Positions 9,029 to 19,465 of a DNA stretch of 64,000 nt are shown here, piece by piece. The DNA comes from an uncultured Oleispira sp. (GTDB lineage: Bacteria > Pseudomonadota > Gammaproteobacteria > Pseudomonadales > Oceanobacteraceae). A program made the translations under genes and the position numbers. Every line of letters begins with the position of its first letter. Within the stretch, counting starts at the first letter, position 1. The notes under the pieces were generated by a model. The model was not told where the DNA came from and did no database searches. It saw nothing but the letters and a program-made list of their open reading frames with translations. The DNA lies in the NCBI GenBank assembly GCA_913061415.1, contig CAJXUD010000002.1:62001-126000 (forward strand). The letters run 5' to 3'.

Positions 9029-9055
9029 GAACCTTTAAGGTTCGTACAATTGTAC
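9029..9055. promoter_or_regulatory. Two abutting palindromes between tetR and fadL-like genes, candidate TetR operators
   Basis: gaaccttTaaggttc (9029-9043, 7-1-7) is directly followed by gtacaattgtac (9044-9055, perfect 12-bp palindrome). They lie 68-94 bp before the tetR start and about 150 bp before the porin start. Dyads of this size in a TetR divergent gap are typical operators; binding is inferred. Confidence 0.5.
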
Positions 9056-9208
9056 CAACACCCCAATTTCATACTTTAGGATGAATACGAAAACTCAATA
9101 ATTACTAGTATGTAGGATAAGCTTCTGATAAAAATAGAACTATAGTACACATTTAAAAATAATAAACGTATTCCAATCAAACAAACCTACCTCGACAGGA
9201 ACAGTATT

Positions 9209-10576
9209 ATGATCAAAAAATCATTAGCGCTAGCAATTGGCCTAACCAGTGCCCAACTTGCCATGGCGCAAGGTTTCTATGTTGATGAACAATCAGCACT
9301 GCGTTTAGGCGATGCTTTCTCGGGGGGCGCAGCCCAAGCCGATGATGCCTCAACGGCCTTTTACAACCCTGCGGGGCTTACGCGTCTTCAGCAAAAGCAA
9401 TTGACGATTAACCTTTCGGCAATTTCTGTGAGCTCTGAGTTTGAAGGCTCATCAACCACGCTTGGCGGAGCTCCAGTTACAGGTAAAGATGTCAGTGCAG
9501 AAGCGTTTGATGTTCTACCGTCCATTTACTTCTCATCTCCTATGGGCGAGAACTTGGTATTTGGTGCTTATTTAAATGCACCGTATGCAACCGGCACTGA
9601 CTTTGGTAAAAATTCTATGGGGCGCTATTTCGCAACGGAAAGCAGCATTACAGGCATTGATTTTGGTACGGCACTGGGTTTTAAAGTTAGTGATAACTTA
9701 TCGTTCGGCATCAGCATGATTATGCAGTACCTAAGCGCCACGGTTGCCCAAAATGTTAACATGAGCGCGCTATGCTTTGGCGCTGAAGCACAAGGCGAGC
9801 TAGGGCCTTATACATGTAATGGCCTAGGCATTACCAACGAAAGCTTAGGAAAAACCACTAACGATAGCCCATTTGAGATGAAGGGCGACGACCTAAATAT
9901 TGGTTTCACCGCAGGCATGCTTTATGAGTTTAGCCCTGAAAGCCGTATTGGTCTTCACTACAAAAATCGCATCAGCCACGACCTTCAAGGAAATGCGACC
10001 CTAGAAGTTCCTACGTCAGCAGAAACTTTTGGTAGCCTTGCCGGTATTATCGATACCAAAGCCAAAGGAAGCGCAACCATTGAGACCCCTAGCCAAGCAA
10101 ACCTGAGTTTTTATCAGGGAATGGGGAAGTTTTCTTTACAAGCCGATGTTCAGTGGACGCAGTGGTCTAGTTTTGAAACGCTATCAATCAAGTCTGATGA
10201 CGATGTTATCACGGGTGTGGCAAGCCCACAGTCTTACGATTGGGTAGAATCTTATCGTTATGCTATTGGTGGCTCTTATCAGATGACACCTGCGCTTACT
10301 TTGCGTTCAGGCCTTGCATTAGATCAAACACCTATTAAAGACGATCAAACTAAAGTTGATTTCGCATTTGATGATTATCAAGCCATTTCTTTTGGCTTAA
10401 CGTACGACATGAATAAAGATCTCGCTTTTGACTTTGGTATTCAAAAAACGCTCAAACAAAAACGTGAAATTTCACAAGGCAGCCTTACCGATGCGAGCCA
10501 AAACTTAAGTAAACTTGAGGGGGATGTTACGACCGACGTACTATCACTTGCCGCGGGCATTAAAATGAAGTTTTAG
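9209..10576 (+). CDS. FadL/TodX-family outer-membrane long-chain fatty acid / hydrocarbon porin
   Basis: A 455-residue outer-membrane beta-barrel with signal peptide (1-20, cleavage after AMA). Right after it comes the family's N-terminal hatch sequence (QGFYVDEQSALRLGDAFSGGAA...STAFYNPAGL), where the NPAG motif is diagnostic of OmpP1/FadL/TodX. The chain ends in Phe, as outer-membrane barrels do. It should carry hydrophobic substrates such as long-chain fatty acids or hydrocarbons across the outer membrane. Length is near E. coli FadL. Divergent from tetR and followed by a strong terminator, so monocistronic. Exact substrate cannot be read from sequence. Confidence 0.9.
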   Translation: MIKKSLALAIGLTSAQLAMAQGFYVDEQSALRLGDAFSGGAAQADDASTAFYNPAGLTRLQQKQLTINLSAISVSSEFEGSSTTLGGAPVTGKDVSAEAFDVLPSIYFSSPMGENLVFGAYLNAPYATGTDFGKNSMGRYFATESSITGIDFGTALGFKVSDNLSFGISMIMQYLSATVAQNVNMSALCFGAEAQGELGPYTCNGLGITNESLGKTTNDSPFEMKGDDLNIGFTAGMLYEFSPESRIGLHYKNRISHDLQGNATLEVPTSAETFGSLAGIIDTKAKGSATIETPSQANLSFYQGMGKFSLQADVQWTQWSSFETLSIKSDDDVITGVASPQSYDWVESYRYAIGGSYQMTPALTLRSGLALDQTPIKDDQTKVDFAFDDYQAISFGLTYDMNKDLAFDFGIQKTLKQKREISQGSLTDASQNLSKLEGDVTTDVLSLAAGIKMKF

Positions 10577-10627
10577 TCATCAGCCACGCTAGATGATTAC
10601 TTTTTAGCGTCACTGACGTCGCTAATA

Positions 10628-10674
10628 GAAACTAAAAGACCAAGACGATTAATACGCCTTGGTCTTTTAGTTTC
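10628..10674 (+). terminator. Strong stem-loop terminator after the FadL-type gene
   Basis: Perfect 17-bp arms, 10628-10644 (gaaactaaaagaccaag) and 10658-10674, loop 13 nt. The arms hold A4/T4 tracts, so it can act in both directions. Confidence 0.85.
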
Positions 10675-10710
10675 AACTCAAACAATAATAATAAAACTTA
10701 GGAACCAACC

Positions 10711-11388
10711 ATGCATAGACTTTATCTCGCCCTCCCTCTTTTATTCATAGCCTTTAGTAGCCAAGCCGACGAGCAACAGCAACGCATAGACTTTATTCAA
10801 CAACAATTTTTAGATACCCGAGACCATAGCAAAACGTGGCAATGGGGCTGGTTTGGTTTCTTAGGTTCAGCCGCTGCGGTACAAGGCATTGCTGCCAATA
10901 CGGTTGACGATGACAAGCTGCAATATGATATGAGTGTTGGTGCAGTAACGAGTTTTTTGGGCGCTGCTGACATGCTACTGAATCCAATGCAAAGCCATAA
11001 CTTCAGCGATCAGCTGCAAAAAATGGACAGCAGTTCGATGAGTGAAAAATCCAATAAACTGCAACAAGCAGAAAGCTGGCTCGCAAAAGCCGCCGCACGT
11101 GAAGCATATGAACAAAGCTGGACAAACCATTTGTTAGCCGGCTTAGTAAACGGCTTAGCAGGCTTAGCCGTCGCTTATGACGACAAGCGTCCAATTGACG
11201 GATTACTCACGTTTGCAACCGGTGTTGCCGTAAGCGAGTTTAAGATTTATACCGCACCACAAACAATGATCGCCGCACAACAAGCTTACCAGAATGGCAA
11301 TTACAGCCTACAGACGGCAAAAGCGGATGAGCAGCGTTTATTTGTTGCCGCTGCCGGCACTCATTTAATGATCAATTGGAAGTTTTAA
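10711..11388 (+). CDS. Exported protein of unknown function
   Basis: A 225-residue protein with a signal peptide (MHRLYLALPLLFIAFSSQA, cleavage near 19-20). The mature part starts with a charged helix, then two or three weakly hydrophobic Gly/Ala-rich segments (around 48-62, 72-90 and 145-158, the last containing LLAGLVNGLAGLAVAYDD) and ends in WKF, an aromatic C-terminus. It could be periplasmic or loosely outer-membrane-associated. I do not recognise a family. It follows the FadL-type gene but is separated from it by a strong terminator. Confidence 0.7.
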   Translation: MHRLYLALPLLFIAFSSQADEQQQRIDFIQQQFLDTRDHSKTWQWGWFGFLGSAAAVQGIAANTVDDDKLQYDMSVGAVTSFLGAADMLLNPMQSHNFSDQLQKMDSSSMSEKSNKLQQAESWLAKAAAREAYEQSWTNHLLAGLVNGLAGLAVAYDDKRPIDGLLTFATGVAVSEFKIYTAPQTMIAAQQAYQNGNYSLQTAKADEQRLFVAAAGTHLMINWKF

Positions 11389-11496
11389 TACGATCTTAGT
11401 CGTTTTTTAGCATTTAAAGCTATCTGGCACGGCTCCTGCAGTTATTCGATTAGTTCAATCAAACTTCGAAATAACTGACACTTTAGGAGCTGCGCC

Positions 11497-11973
11497 ATGA
11501 TTCTTGACCGACTCAGCAGTTACATGCAAAATCAGCCTTTTAGCAACCCAAGCAACCTTCAGAATAAGGCTCAAGATGCCTCTAAGACTGAAGCGACAGG
11601 CATTAAGTCAGTTTTACCTCAGCAAAATAAAGAGCCGCAGCCCGAAGAACTGCATTTATCAAACCGCGCGAGCTACCTAGAATACCTATCACAAGAATTT
11701 GACGTTACCGCCTTAAATGGCGAGCAGTTAAACCAGCTGCAAACCAAGCTAAACGACTATGGTTTTATTTCATCGGGCGACATTAATGGCATGCGCTCAC
11801 TGTCGCTTGCACGCCAGCTCACCGAACCCAATGACACGATTAATGCAGTAGATCTGTTAGATAATTTTAAAGCTAAATTTGACGAACTAGAAATTCCTTA
11901 CAGCATGCGTCAGCAGGTTGATAAAATGAGCATCGTTATTCAAAACATGGCCTCCGCTCGCCAACTTTCATAG
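11497..11973 (+). CDS. Hypothetical soluble protein
   Basis: A 158-residue protein without signal peptide or membrane segment. The first 50 residues are Gln/Asn/Ser-rich and probably disordered; residues about 55-155 look helical and amphipathic with many Leu. A TTTAGGAG-like ribosome site precedes the ATG. No known domain recognised. It lies between two exported-protein genes but has its own upstream gap of about 108 bp. Confidence 0.65.
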   Translation: MILDRLSSYMQNQPFSNPSNLQNKAQDASKTEATGIKSVLPQQNKEPQPEELHLSNRASYLEYLSQEFDVTALNGEQLNQLQTKLNDYGFISSGDINGMRSLSLARQLTEPNDTINAVDLLDNFKAKFDELEIPYSMRQQVDKMSIVIQNMASARQLS

Positions 11974-12040
11974 CGCCGTATCGTAATTTTATATTAGCCT
12001 TTCGCGATAGAGCCATTACAATAGCCGCCATTAATTTTCA

Positions 12041-12853
12041 ATGGATAGGTTTATTTTCATGAGACGTCATACGCTCGTTAATTTTTTGTTTGCCGCTAGC
12101 TTAGTCGGCATAACAACTCAAAGCTTCGCAATTACAAATATCGAAAAAGAACGTACGGCTCAATCAGAAGATGGCTGGAATGGACATATTCGTCTTAAAT
12201 TAGATGGAAAAAAAGGCAATAACGAAGAAGCTGAATTGGGCCTCGGAAGCCATATCCGCTGGAACAATCAAAAGTTCAAATGGCTTAATTGGTACAGCCG
12301 TGATTATGAGCGTAACAATGGTATTTTGACCAACGATGAAACCTTTTTTCACTCGCGTTTAATTCAAAATCATCAACAGGTCATCGCGACAGAATACTTT
12401 ATTCAATACGAAGAAGTACCTTTTTCGGGTTTAAAACGCCGAGCACTTCAAGGTATTGGGCTTCGCTGGAGAAACTGGTATAAACCACAAACCGACCAAA
12501 AGCATTCTTCTGGTGAGAGCTACCAAGGGCTTGGCATTTTTAATGAACAAGTCAGAGAAGTCGACCTAGGCCATACCCAAGTAGAGCAAAACTACCGTGC
12601 TAATTTATACAGCCATTGGTTGTACCAGCACTCCGGTGAAAAAGCCGTCAGCACCAGCGCAACGCTTTATATTCAGCCAAACATAGCCGATACAGAAGAT
12701 GTTAAAGCCTTACTGCAAGCACAAGTATCCGTGCCAATTAGTATGCAATTACATCTTCAATGGAAGCTGCAGAGCACTTGGGACAGTCGCCCGCCTTCTG
12801 GAGTATCCGACGTTACGCACGAAACAACAATGCAGCTTAAGTACAGCTTTTAA
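12041..12853 (+). CDS. Exported outer-membrane-like protein (DUF481-like)
   Basis: A 270-residue protein with signal peptide (hydrophobic LVNFLFAASLVGI, cleavage near SFA-IT). The mature part is made of alternating amphipathic beta strands rich in Trp, Tyr and charged residues and ends in YSF, a typical outer-membrane barrel C-terminus. Pattern and size resemble DUF481 (YdiY-type) proteins, but this is a weak family call. An internal ATG at 12059 gives a more compact signal peptide and may be the true start. Confidence 0.65.
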   Translation: MDRFIFMRRHTLVNFLFAASLVGITTQSFAITNIEKERTAQSEDGWNGHIRLKLDGKKGNNEEAELGLGSHIRWNNQKFKWLNWYSRDYERNNGILTNDETFFHSRLIQNHQQVIATEYFIQYEEVPFSGLKRRALQGIGLRWRNWYKPQTDQKHSSGESYQGLGIFNEQVREVDLGHTQVEQNYRANLYSHWLYQHSGEKAVSTSATLYIQPNIADTEDVKALLQAQVSVPISMQLHLQWKLQSTWDSRPPSGVSDVTHETTMQLKYSF

Positions 12854-12871
12854 ACAGGAAAGCCGTTGGTA

Positions 12872-13330
12872 TTACAATGCGGCAAGAAACTCTTTTAACC
12901 AGAATTTAGCGTCTCGATCTGGGGTTTTAGTTTCTGTCGCATCGATCGTGACTTTAGGCACTAAGCACTGAGCCGATGAATCCTCTAATAGGACTTCGAA
13001 ACTGACTCCAGCCCCACAAAAATTAGTATGTGCACTACTGCCTAATGCAACTATGCCGTATTTAATAGCAGGGATTAAGGTACGCGAAGCATCCAGTTCA
13101 TTATAAAATTCTCGTAAGTTTTGGGGTATATTTCCTCTACCCGTGGTCGAAGTACAGACCAGCAATGCATCCCACTCATTGGCGTTTAAAGCCGCTAAAC
13201 TCGCCTGCTGATCAACGACAACAGAATGCCCCACTGCTTCGATATCCTTCTTTAAGGTTGCCGCCACCGCGGTAGCCGTCCCTGTGACAGAACCAACCAC
13301 TAAATAAATATTCGCCATACCTTCATTCAT
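12872..13330 (-). CDS. Flavodoxin-domain protein (MioC-like)
   Basis: A 152-residue protein with flavodoxin-like fold. The FMN phosphate loop is at about 13-21 (GSVTGTATAVA), and the isoalloxazine loops are around LLVCTSTTGRGNIPQN and VALGSSAHTNFCGAG. This matches short MioC/YqcA-type flavodoxins, cytoplasmic one-electron carriers. It is convergent with the upstream DUF481-like gene. Redox partner not evident. The internal ATG at 13318 is another possible start; neither start has a good ribosome site. Confidence 0.85.
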   Translation of the reverse strand: MNEGMANIYLVVGSVTGTATAVAATLKKDIEAVGHSVVVDQQASLAALNANEWDALLVCTSTTGRGNIPQNLREFYNELDASRTLIPAIKYGIVALGSSAHTNFCGAGVSFEVLLEDSSAQCLVPKVTIDATETKTPDRDAKFWLKEFLAAL

Positions 13331-13550
13331 CCAAAAGGTTAATAAAAAACGAATTATAACCGCTTGATCATTTTATTCATTAGCGCCAGAGGGATTAAGC
13401 AAATATTAAAGCTACACCAACTTCGGCCGTTACTATAGGTTATAAAAATAGGTTGCAGCCTAAATCACACAGACTTATTTAGCTCTCATCTTAGAAGCAC
13501 ATATTTGCTACTATTTTTAAATTAACATCGATTTAACCAAGGAAGAGACC

Positions 13551-14423
13551 GTGGGAAGCGAGAAAGTGGCGGATTCTGGATTTGATCTAGAACAATTCAT
13601 CAATGTCATAGCCCAGCGCTTATTTCCACGCTGGTATGCTCGCCATGCCGTCAAAGAAATGATTCTTCCCCCCATCAGCGATCTTAACCCCAAGAGTTTC
13701 CTGTGCAATCGCTGGCTGAGCCTCGTCAACGTACACGAAGCCGCCGCCGATAGCCTTGCTACCAGCCACCAGCAATGGCACTTATTAGCAGAACTGCTAA
13801 AAAAGATCACCAACGAGAATGAATACCCACATACCCTCTCTCTGAACGCTATTCATGGCATTAAAGTCAGTCTGTGCGAAGAGGACTATCCCAACCTGCT
13901 GAGTTATGCCGAATCACAAGCGAATCAGATCCCTCATGAAACCGATAACGAATTCAACCGTAATATCACTCTCGCGTTTCCTGAAAAAAAACAACCTTTC
14001 CATGTCGGTTATCGAGAATTTGATGGACGTTATTACTACATCAATGAAGATGAACCTCGCCACTTCGCGGCATTATGGATGCAGTGCAAAAAACAGCAGC
14101 GCGATTACAAGTTAACCTGTTCCGTTCATGTCGAATCGATACAAGGCCACATGCTCGATCGCCTGAAATCAGGCTTCTGGATGCTATTAATGAAAAGGGA
14201 GTTCGCTTACCAACTCTATCAATTACTTAAACAAGCCAAGTTTGACTGTGAAATTGCAGAATTTGAATGGCGCCGCTCTGATCTGGTTTTTTTCATTGCT
14301 CGTAAAAATAATCCCGCCCAAAACGAAATTGTACTTAATTTGTTAACACAAAATGACTCTACTCAAATCATCGACTGGGCACAATTTTTAAGCCACTCGC
14401 ACTTCCCTTTCAACAACCTATAA
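13551..14423 (+). CDS. Conserved-looking hypothetical cytoplasmic protein
   Basis: A 290-residue soluble protein without signal peptide or TM helix, rich in Trp, His and Tyr. The N-terminus looks helical (FDLEQFINVIAQRLFPRWYARH); the C-terminal half has an alternating strand/helix pattern. No known motif recognised. It uses GTG as start; AGGAAGAG 4-7 nt upstream supports this choice, and no better ATG exists nearby. It precedes an AraC regulator on the same strand by 111 bp, so a shared transcript is possible. Confidence 0.65.
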   Translation: MGSEKVADSGFDLEQFINVIAQRLFPRWYARHAVKEMILPPISDLNPKSFLCNRWLSLVNVHEAAADSLATSHQQWHLLAELLKKITNENEYPHTLSLNAIHGIKVSLCEEDYPNLLSYAESQANQIPHETDNEFNRNITLAFPEKKQPFHVGYREFDGRYYYINEDEPRHFAALWMQCKKQQRDYKLTCSVHVESIQGHMLDRLKSGFWMLLMKREFAYQLYQLLKQAKFDCEIAEFEWRRSDLVFFIARKNNPAQNEIVLNLLTQNDSTQIIDWAQFLSHSHFPFNNL

Positions 14424-14534
14424 ACACATCCACCTAACCACTATCTTGTGTAAAGTCATAAAATCGTTCATTCTGTCGGTATTTAAATCAAAGCCATTCT
14501 ATATAAAGCGATAACAAGAATAAGGATTGCCTAG

Positions 14535-15569
14535 GTGATTAGAGGAACCTGGAGTCTGAATGAGCCCTTACTGCCTGCGAATATTTCTGCCATTTTGGTC
14601 AGAATTGGACAGGGAAAAGGACTCTCTCAAGACGCCCTATTAAAAAATACAGAGATCGACCCTGAAGCGTTCTCTGACCCAAAAGCGTTGCTGACATACC
14701 AACAAGTTATTATTTTGACCAATAACATACTGACTCTCAGCAACGAACCTACCCTAGGGTTAGAATTGGGTCAAGCGATTAATATCAATCAATACGGTAT
14801 GCTGGGTTACGCCATTTTAAGCTGTGCCAATGTACGCCAGGCTCTGAATTTAGGCCTGAAGTATCACGTATTGATCGATCCTGCGTTCAACTTTGAAGTG
14901 ATTGATCAAGGCGAACTAACATCTGTTCGACTAACTTCTCACATTCCTATTGAATCTATTTATAATTTTTTATGCGATGTTTTTCTTTCTAACTTCGTCA
15001 GTCTTGGGCGTTTTTTAACGGGTTTAGATATATCGCCTAAAACGATTAATATTAATCGTTCAAAACCTGATTTTTCTGAACAATTCGAACAATTTTTTGC
15101 CGGTATTCCGATCAACTGGGATCAATCGCGCACCGAACTCGTATTTGATAGCAGCCTACTAGATGCACCGACGACCCTTGCGGACGAGGCCACGGCAAAA
15201 ATGGCTGAGTCGCAATGTGCTGAAATTTTAGCGCGCATGGGACCAAGAGAAGGCATTGTTGTTAAGGTACGTCGCATTTTATTAAGCAACCCTGGGCACT
15301 TCCCGCCGATTGAAACCGTTGCCAGTCATCTAGCCACCAGTACCCGAACCCTTAGCCGCAGCCTTCAAGAAGTCAGCACATCTTACCAAAAGATTTTAGA
15401 TGAAGTTCGCAAAGAGATGGCTATTGAGTATTTAAAGACATCGGGCTTGCCCATCGAAGAAATTGCAGCGTTGATTGGCTATAACGATCCATCCAACTTC
15501 CGCAAAGCGTTTAAGCGCTGGACCGGAAACCCTCCGAGCTATTATCGTACGGCAAAGAAAACCAGCTAG
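14535..15569 (+). CDS. AraC-family transcriptional regulator with N-terminal arabinose-binding-like domain
   Basis: A 344-residue regulator. Residues about 25-210 form the ligand domain of the OruR/ArgR-like AraC subgroup (LGLELGQAININQYGMLGYAILSC). The C-terminal double HTH (about 240-340) has the first helix pair in IETVASHLATSTRTLSRSLQ and the AraC signature in IEEIAALIGYNDPSNFRKAFKRWTG. The start is GTG (MIRGTW) with AAGGA 8 nt upstream. In relatives the genes controlled are for fatty acid, alcohol or amino acid use, but the target here is unknown. Confidence 0.9.
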   Translation: MIRGTWSLNEPLLPANISAILVRIGQGKGLSQDALLKNTEIDPEAFSDPKALLTYQQVIILTNNILTLSNEPTLGLELGQAININQYGMLGYAILSCANVRQALNLGLKYHVLIDPAFNFEVIDQGELTSVRLTSHIPIESIYNFLCDVFLSNFVSLGRFLTGLDISPKTININRSKPDFSEQFEQFFAGIPINWDQSRTELVFDSSLLDAPTTLADEATAKMAESQCAEILARMGPREGIVVKVRRILLSNPGHFPPIETVASHLATSTRTLSRSLQEVSTSYQKILDEVRKEMAIEYLKTSGLPIEEIAALIGYNDPSNFRKAFKRWTGNPPSYYRTAKKTS

Positions 15570-15663
15570 CTGTCTTTAGAACCGACTTGCAGTTTAGAAC
15601 TGGGGTTCAGCTTAGAACAGAGGCTTTGTCTAAAAAATTAGCCCTGTGTAAATTAAGAAAATA

Positions 15664-16707
15664 TTAGAATAATACCAGTTGCTGCTCATCAATCTCTGAG
15701 CAGCGACCACCAATCCCAATTAAGCGCACACCCTGAGTTTCATCAGCATCCTGACGCAATCGTGCTTGCTGAAGCAGTTGTCGAAAAGCTTCTAAACTCG
15801 TCACTTGCAAATGATCGGCTAACGTCGTTTGACTAAAATCATTAAATTTCACTTTCACAAATGGCGCTAGACTTCGACTGTCGATATTCGCTTTTTCAGT
15901 ACGCTGAAGAAACTTTTGCCATAGCACTTCAACTTCATCATTAAGCTGCTCGGCCAGAAAAATATCATCGGCGAAGGTATGCTCAACACTTATTGATTTA
16001 CGTACTCGGCCAGTACTCAGTGGACGATCGTCCTGTCCTCGACAGCGTTTATACAAAGACACCCCCATGCGACCAAATAAATTCACCAACTCAAGCAAGC
16101 TATAGGACTGAGCATCAGAACACAGAGTGATACCTCTATCCGATAAACGCTCGGCAGTTTTAGGCCCGATACCCGGTATTTTTCTCACCTCTAACTGCGC
16201 AACAAATGCACCCACTTTATGTGGTTTAACCGCAAACAAACCATTGGGTTTGTTCCAGTCACTGGCGACTTTCGCTAAAAATTTATTCGGAGCAGCACCT
16301 ACCGAAACGGTAATTCCTACTTCAGCTTCAACTTCAGCACGAATCTTATTACCGATGTCTATCGCAGAGTCGTCGGGGTCTAACTCAAGATACGCCTCAT
16401 CAACAGAGACTTGTTCATAAGCAATGCCGTAGCGTCGAATAATACTCATCACTTGATTAGAGACTTCACGGTACAGCGACATATTGCCTGGCAATAGAAT
16501 AAGCTGTGGACATTTTTTTAACGCTTGAGCAGTGGCCATCGCAGAATGAATACCGAATTTTCGGGCGGGATAATTACACGTCGAAATGACGCCTCGCCGG
16601 TCAGAGTGACCACCGATAGCAATAGGAACATGGCAAAGCTGAGGATTTTCCCTCATTTCAACCGCGGCAAAAAAACAGTCGCAGTCGATGTGTAATACTT
16701 TTCGCAT
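15664..16707 (-). CDS. dinB: DNA polymerase IV (translesion)
   Basis: Y-family error-prone polymerase, 347 residues against 351 in E. coli. Catalytic metal ligands Asp8, Asp103 and Glu104 are in place (HIDCDCFFAAVE and SVDEAYLELD), with the helix-hairpin-helix region KIPGIGPKTAERL about 175-190. The C-terminus ends QQLVLF, a sliding-clamp-binding motif. A perfect LexA operator lies 10 bp before the start codon, so expression should be SOS-induced. It is a single gene; the next gene upstream (fghA) has its own terminator. Confidence 0.97.
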   Translation of the reverse strand: MRKVLHIDCDCFFAAVEMRENPQLCHVPIAIGGHSDRRGVISTCNYPARKFGIHSAMATAQALKKCPQLILLPGNMSLYREVSNQVMSIIRRYGIAYEQVSVDEAYLELDPDDSAIDIGNKIRAEVEAEVGITVSVGAAPNKFLAKVASDWNKPNGLFAVKPHKVGAFVAQLEVRKIPGIGPKTAERLSDRGITLCSDAQSYSLLELVNLFGRMGVSLYKRCRGQDDRPLSTGRVRKSISVEHTFADDIFLAEQLNDEVEVLWQKFLQRTEKANIDSRSLAPFVKVKFNDFSQTTLADHLQVTSLEAFRQLLQQARLRQDADETQGVRLIGIGGRCSEIDEQQLVLF

Positions 16708-16717
16708 TGCATAATAG

Positions 16718-16737
16718 TACTGTTTATAACAACAGTA
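16718..16737 (-). promoter_or_regulatory. LexA (SOS) box upstream of dinB
   Basis: TACTG(N10)CAGTA with an AT-rich centre, a full match to both outer half-sites of the gammaproteobacterial LexA box, 10 bp ahead of the dinB start. Confidence 0.9.
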
Positions 16738-16831
16738 TCAAGTTTTAATGCAATAAAAGTAACGGAAAGGACAGGAATGTAAGTAGCGAATAAATTTTCA
16801 GTACGAGTTTCATTGGTACCGTGAAAACAAG

Positions 16832-16855
16832 AAAGGCCTCATTGAGGCCTTTTTT
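16832..16855. terminator. Terminator downstream of fghA
   Basis: Stem aaaggcctc/gaggccttt (16832-16840, 16844-16852), 3-nt loop. T-rich on both strands (TTTTTT on plus, TTTCTTGTTTT on minus). It ends the adhC-fghA unit. Confidence 0.8.
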
Positions 16856-16892
16856 GTTACAATCAGCTTTGAAACACCATTTTTTTAAAACA

Positions 16893-17732
16893 TTAGCCTT
16901 GCAAATGCTTAGCATGAAAACATAAGTGATCTTCAATAAAACTGGCGATAAAATAGTAGCTATGGTCATAACCTTCATGACTGCGCAGTTCTAATGGATA
17001 ATCACTCGCGCTGGCCGCAGCCACCAAAACTTCTGGTTTTAACTGCTCAACTAAAAAGTTATCCGCTTCACCTTGATCCACCAGCGCAGGAACCTGCTGC
17101 TGAGCATCGCGCATCAGCAAGCTCGCGTCGTATTCACGCCACGTACTGGTATCACTGCCAAGATAAGCGGTAAACGCTTTCTGCCCCCAAGGACAATTTA
17201 TTGGGTTAGTAATTGGGCTAAAAGCCGATACCGACTGATAACGCTCAGCATTACGCAAAGCAATCACCAAAGCACCATGTCCACCCATTGAGTGCCCAGC
17301 AATTGAGCGCTGGTCTGATACCGGGAACATCGATTCGATTAACTCCGGTAGCTCATTCACCACATAATCATACATCTGATAATGACGGTTCCACGGGGCC
17401 TGCGTCGCGTTGACATAGAACCCTGCCCCCTTACCTAAGTCATAACCGTCATCGTCAGCCACATCTTCGCCACGAGGGCTGGTATCTGGGGCAACAATGG
17501 CGATGCCTAATTCTGCAGCTAAACGCTGAGCACTGGCTTTTTGCATGAAGTTTTCATCCGTGCAGGTTAAGCCCGACAGCCAATACAGCACAGGTACTTT
17601 CGCCCCTGTTGATGCTTGCGGCGGCAAGAAAATCGCAAAGCGCATAGTGCAGTTTAACGTGCTAGAGACATGGCTGTATTGCTTATGCCAACCACCAAAA
17701 CTTTTATTGCTACTTAAATTTTCAATGCTCAT
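16893..17732 (-). CDS. fghA: S-formylglutathione hydrolase
   Basis: Cytoplasmic esterase-D-type alpha/beta hydrolase, 279 residues, that hydrolyses S-formylglutathione to formate and glutathione, the second step of glutathione-dependent formaldehyde removal. Nucleophile Ser148 in [10 protein letters not shown]; the C-terminal [11 protein letters not shown] supplies the catalytic His; the family motif [12 protein letters not shown] is near residue 51. It follows the adhC gene by 34 bp and is co-transcribed with it; a strong terminator follows. Confidence 0.96.
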   Translation of the reverse strand: MSIENLSSNKSFGGWHKQYSHVSSTLNCTMRFAIFLPPQASTGAKVPVLYWLSGLTCTDENFMQKASAQRLAAELGIAIVAPDTSPRGEDVADDDGYDLGKGAGFYVNATQAPWNRHYQMYDYVVNELPELIESMFPVSDQRSIAGHSMGGHGALVIALRNAERYQSVSAFSPITNPINCPWGQKAFTAYLGSDTSTWREYDASLLMRDAQQQVPALVDQGEADNFLVEQLKPEVLVAAASASDYPLELRSHEGYDHSYYFIASFIEDHLCFHAKHLQG

Positions 17733-17766
17733 GTTCAGATTCTCTTACTCTATTTGCGGGTAATAC

Positions 17767-19199
<1,433 letters not shown>

Positions 19200-19340
19200 T
19201 TAGACGGTTTCTTTGGCCTTATTCTTGGATTTTTTTGGAAGCACCAAGTGGCGGCTAAAGTCAGCACGACTTATTGATAAGAAGTATCCTGCTGCAATCA
19301 CAGAAAAAGTAATTACCATCACGAGCATGAGATCAGACAT
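19200..19340 (-). CDS. Small single-pass membrane protein, 46 residues
   Basis: Short ORF: Met-Ser-Asp-Leu start, one hydrophobic segment about 4-23 (LMLVMVITFSVIAAGYFLSI), then a basic tail ending KKSKNKAKETV. AAGGA with a 7-nt spacer before the ATG at 19340 is a good ribosome site. N-out/C-in topology follows from the positive tail. No family recognised. It stands alone between frmA (same strand, 300 bp downstream) and hopJ-minC (divergent, 126 bp away). Confidence 0.65.
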   Translation of the reverse strand: MSDLMLVMVITFSVIAAGYFLSISRADFSRHLVLPKKSKNKAKETV

Positions 19341-19465
19341 AGCGCTTTCCTTGTTTGAATTATTTTTATTATCACTCTCTAAAGATAGCTAATTTTCGTG
19401 GGCTATGTCGTTACATTTAGCACTTCTAATGGTAGCCTTAGCTTTATATTTTGAGGGTGTTAACC

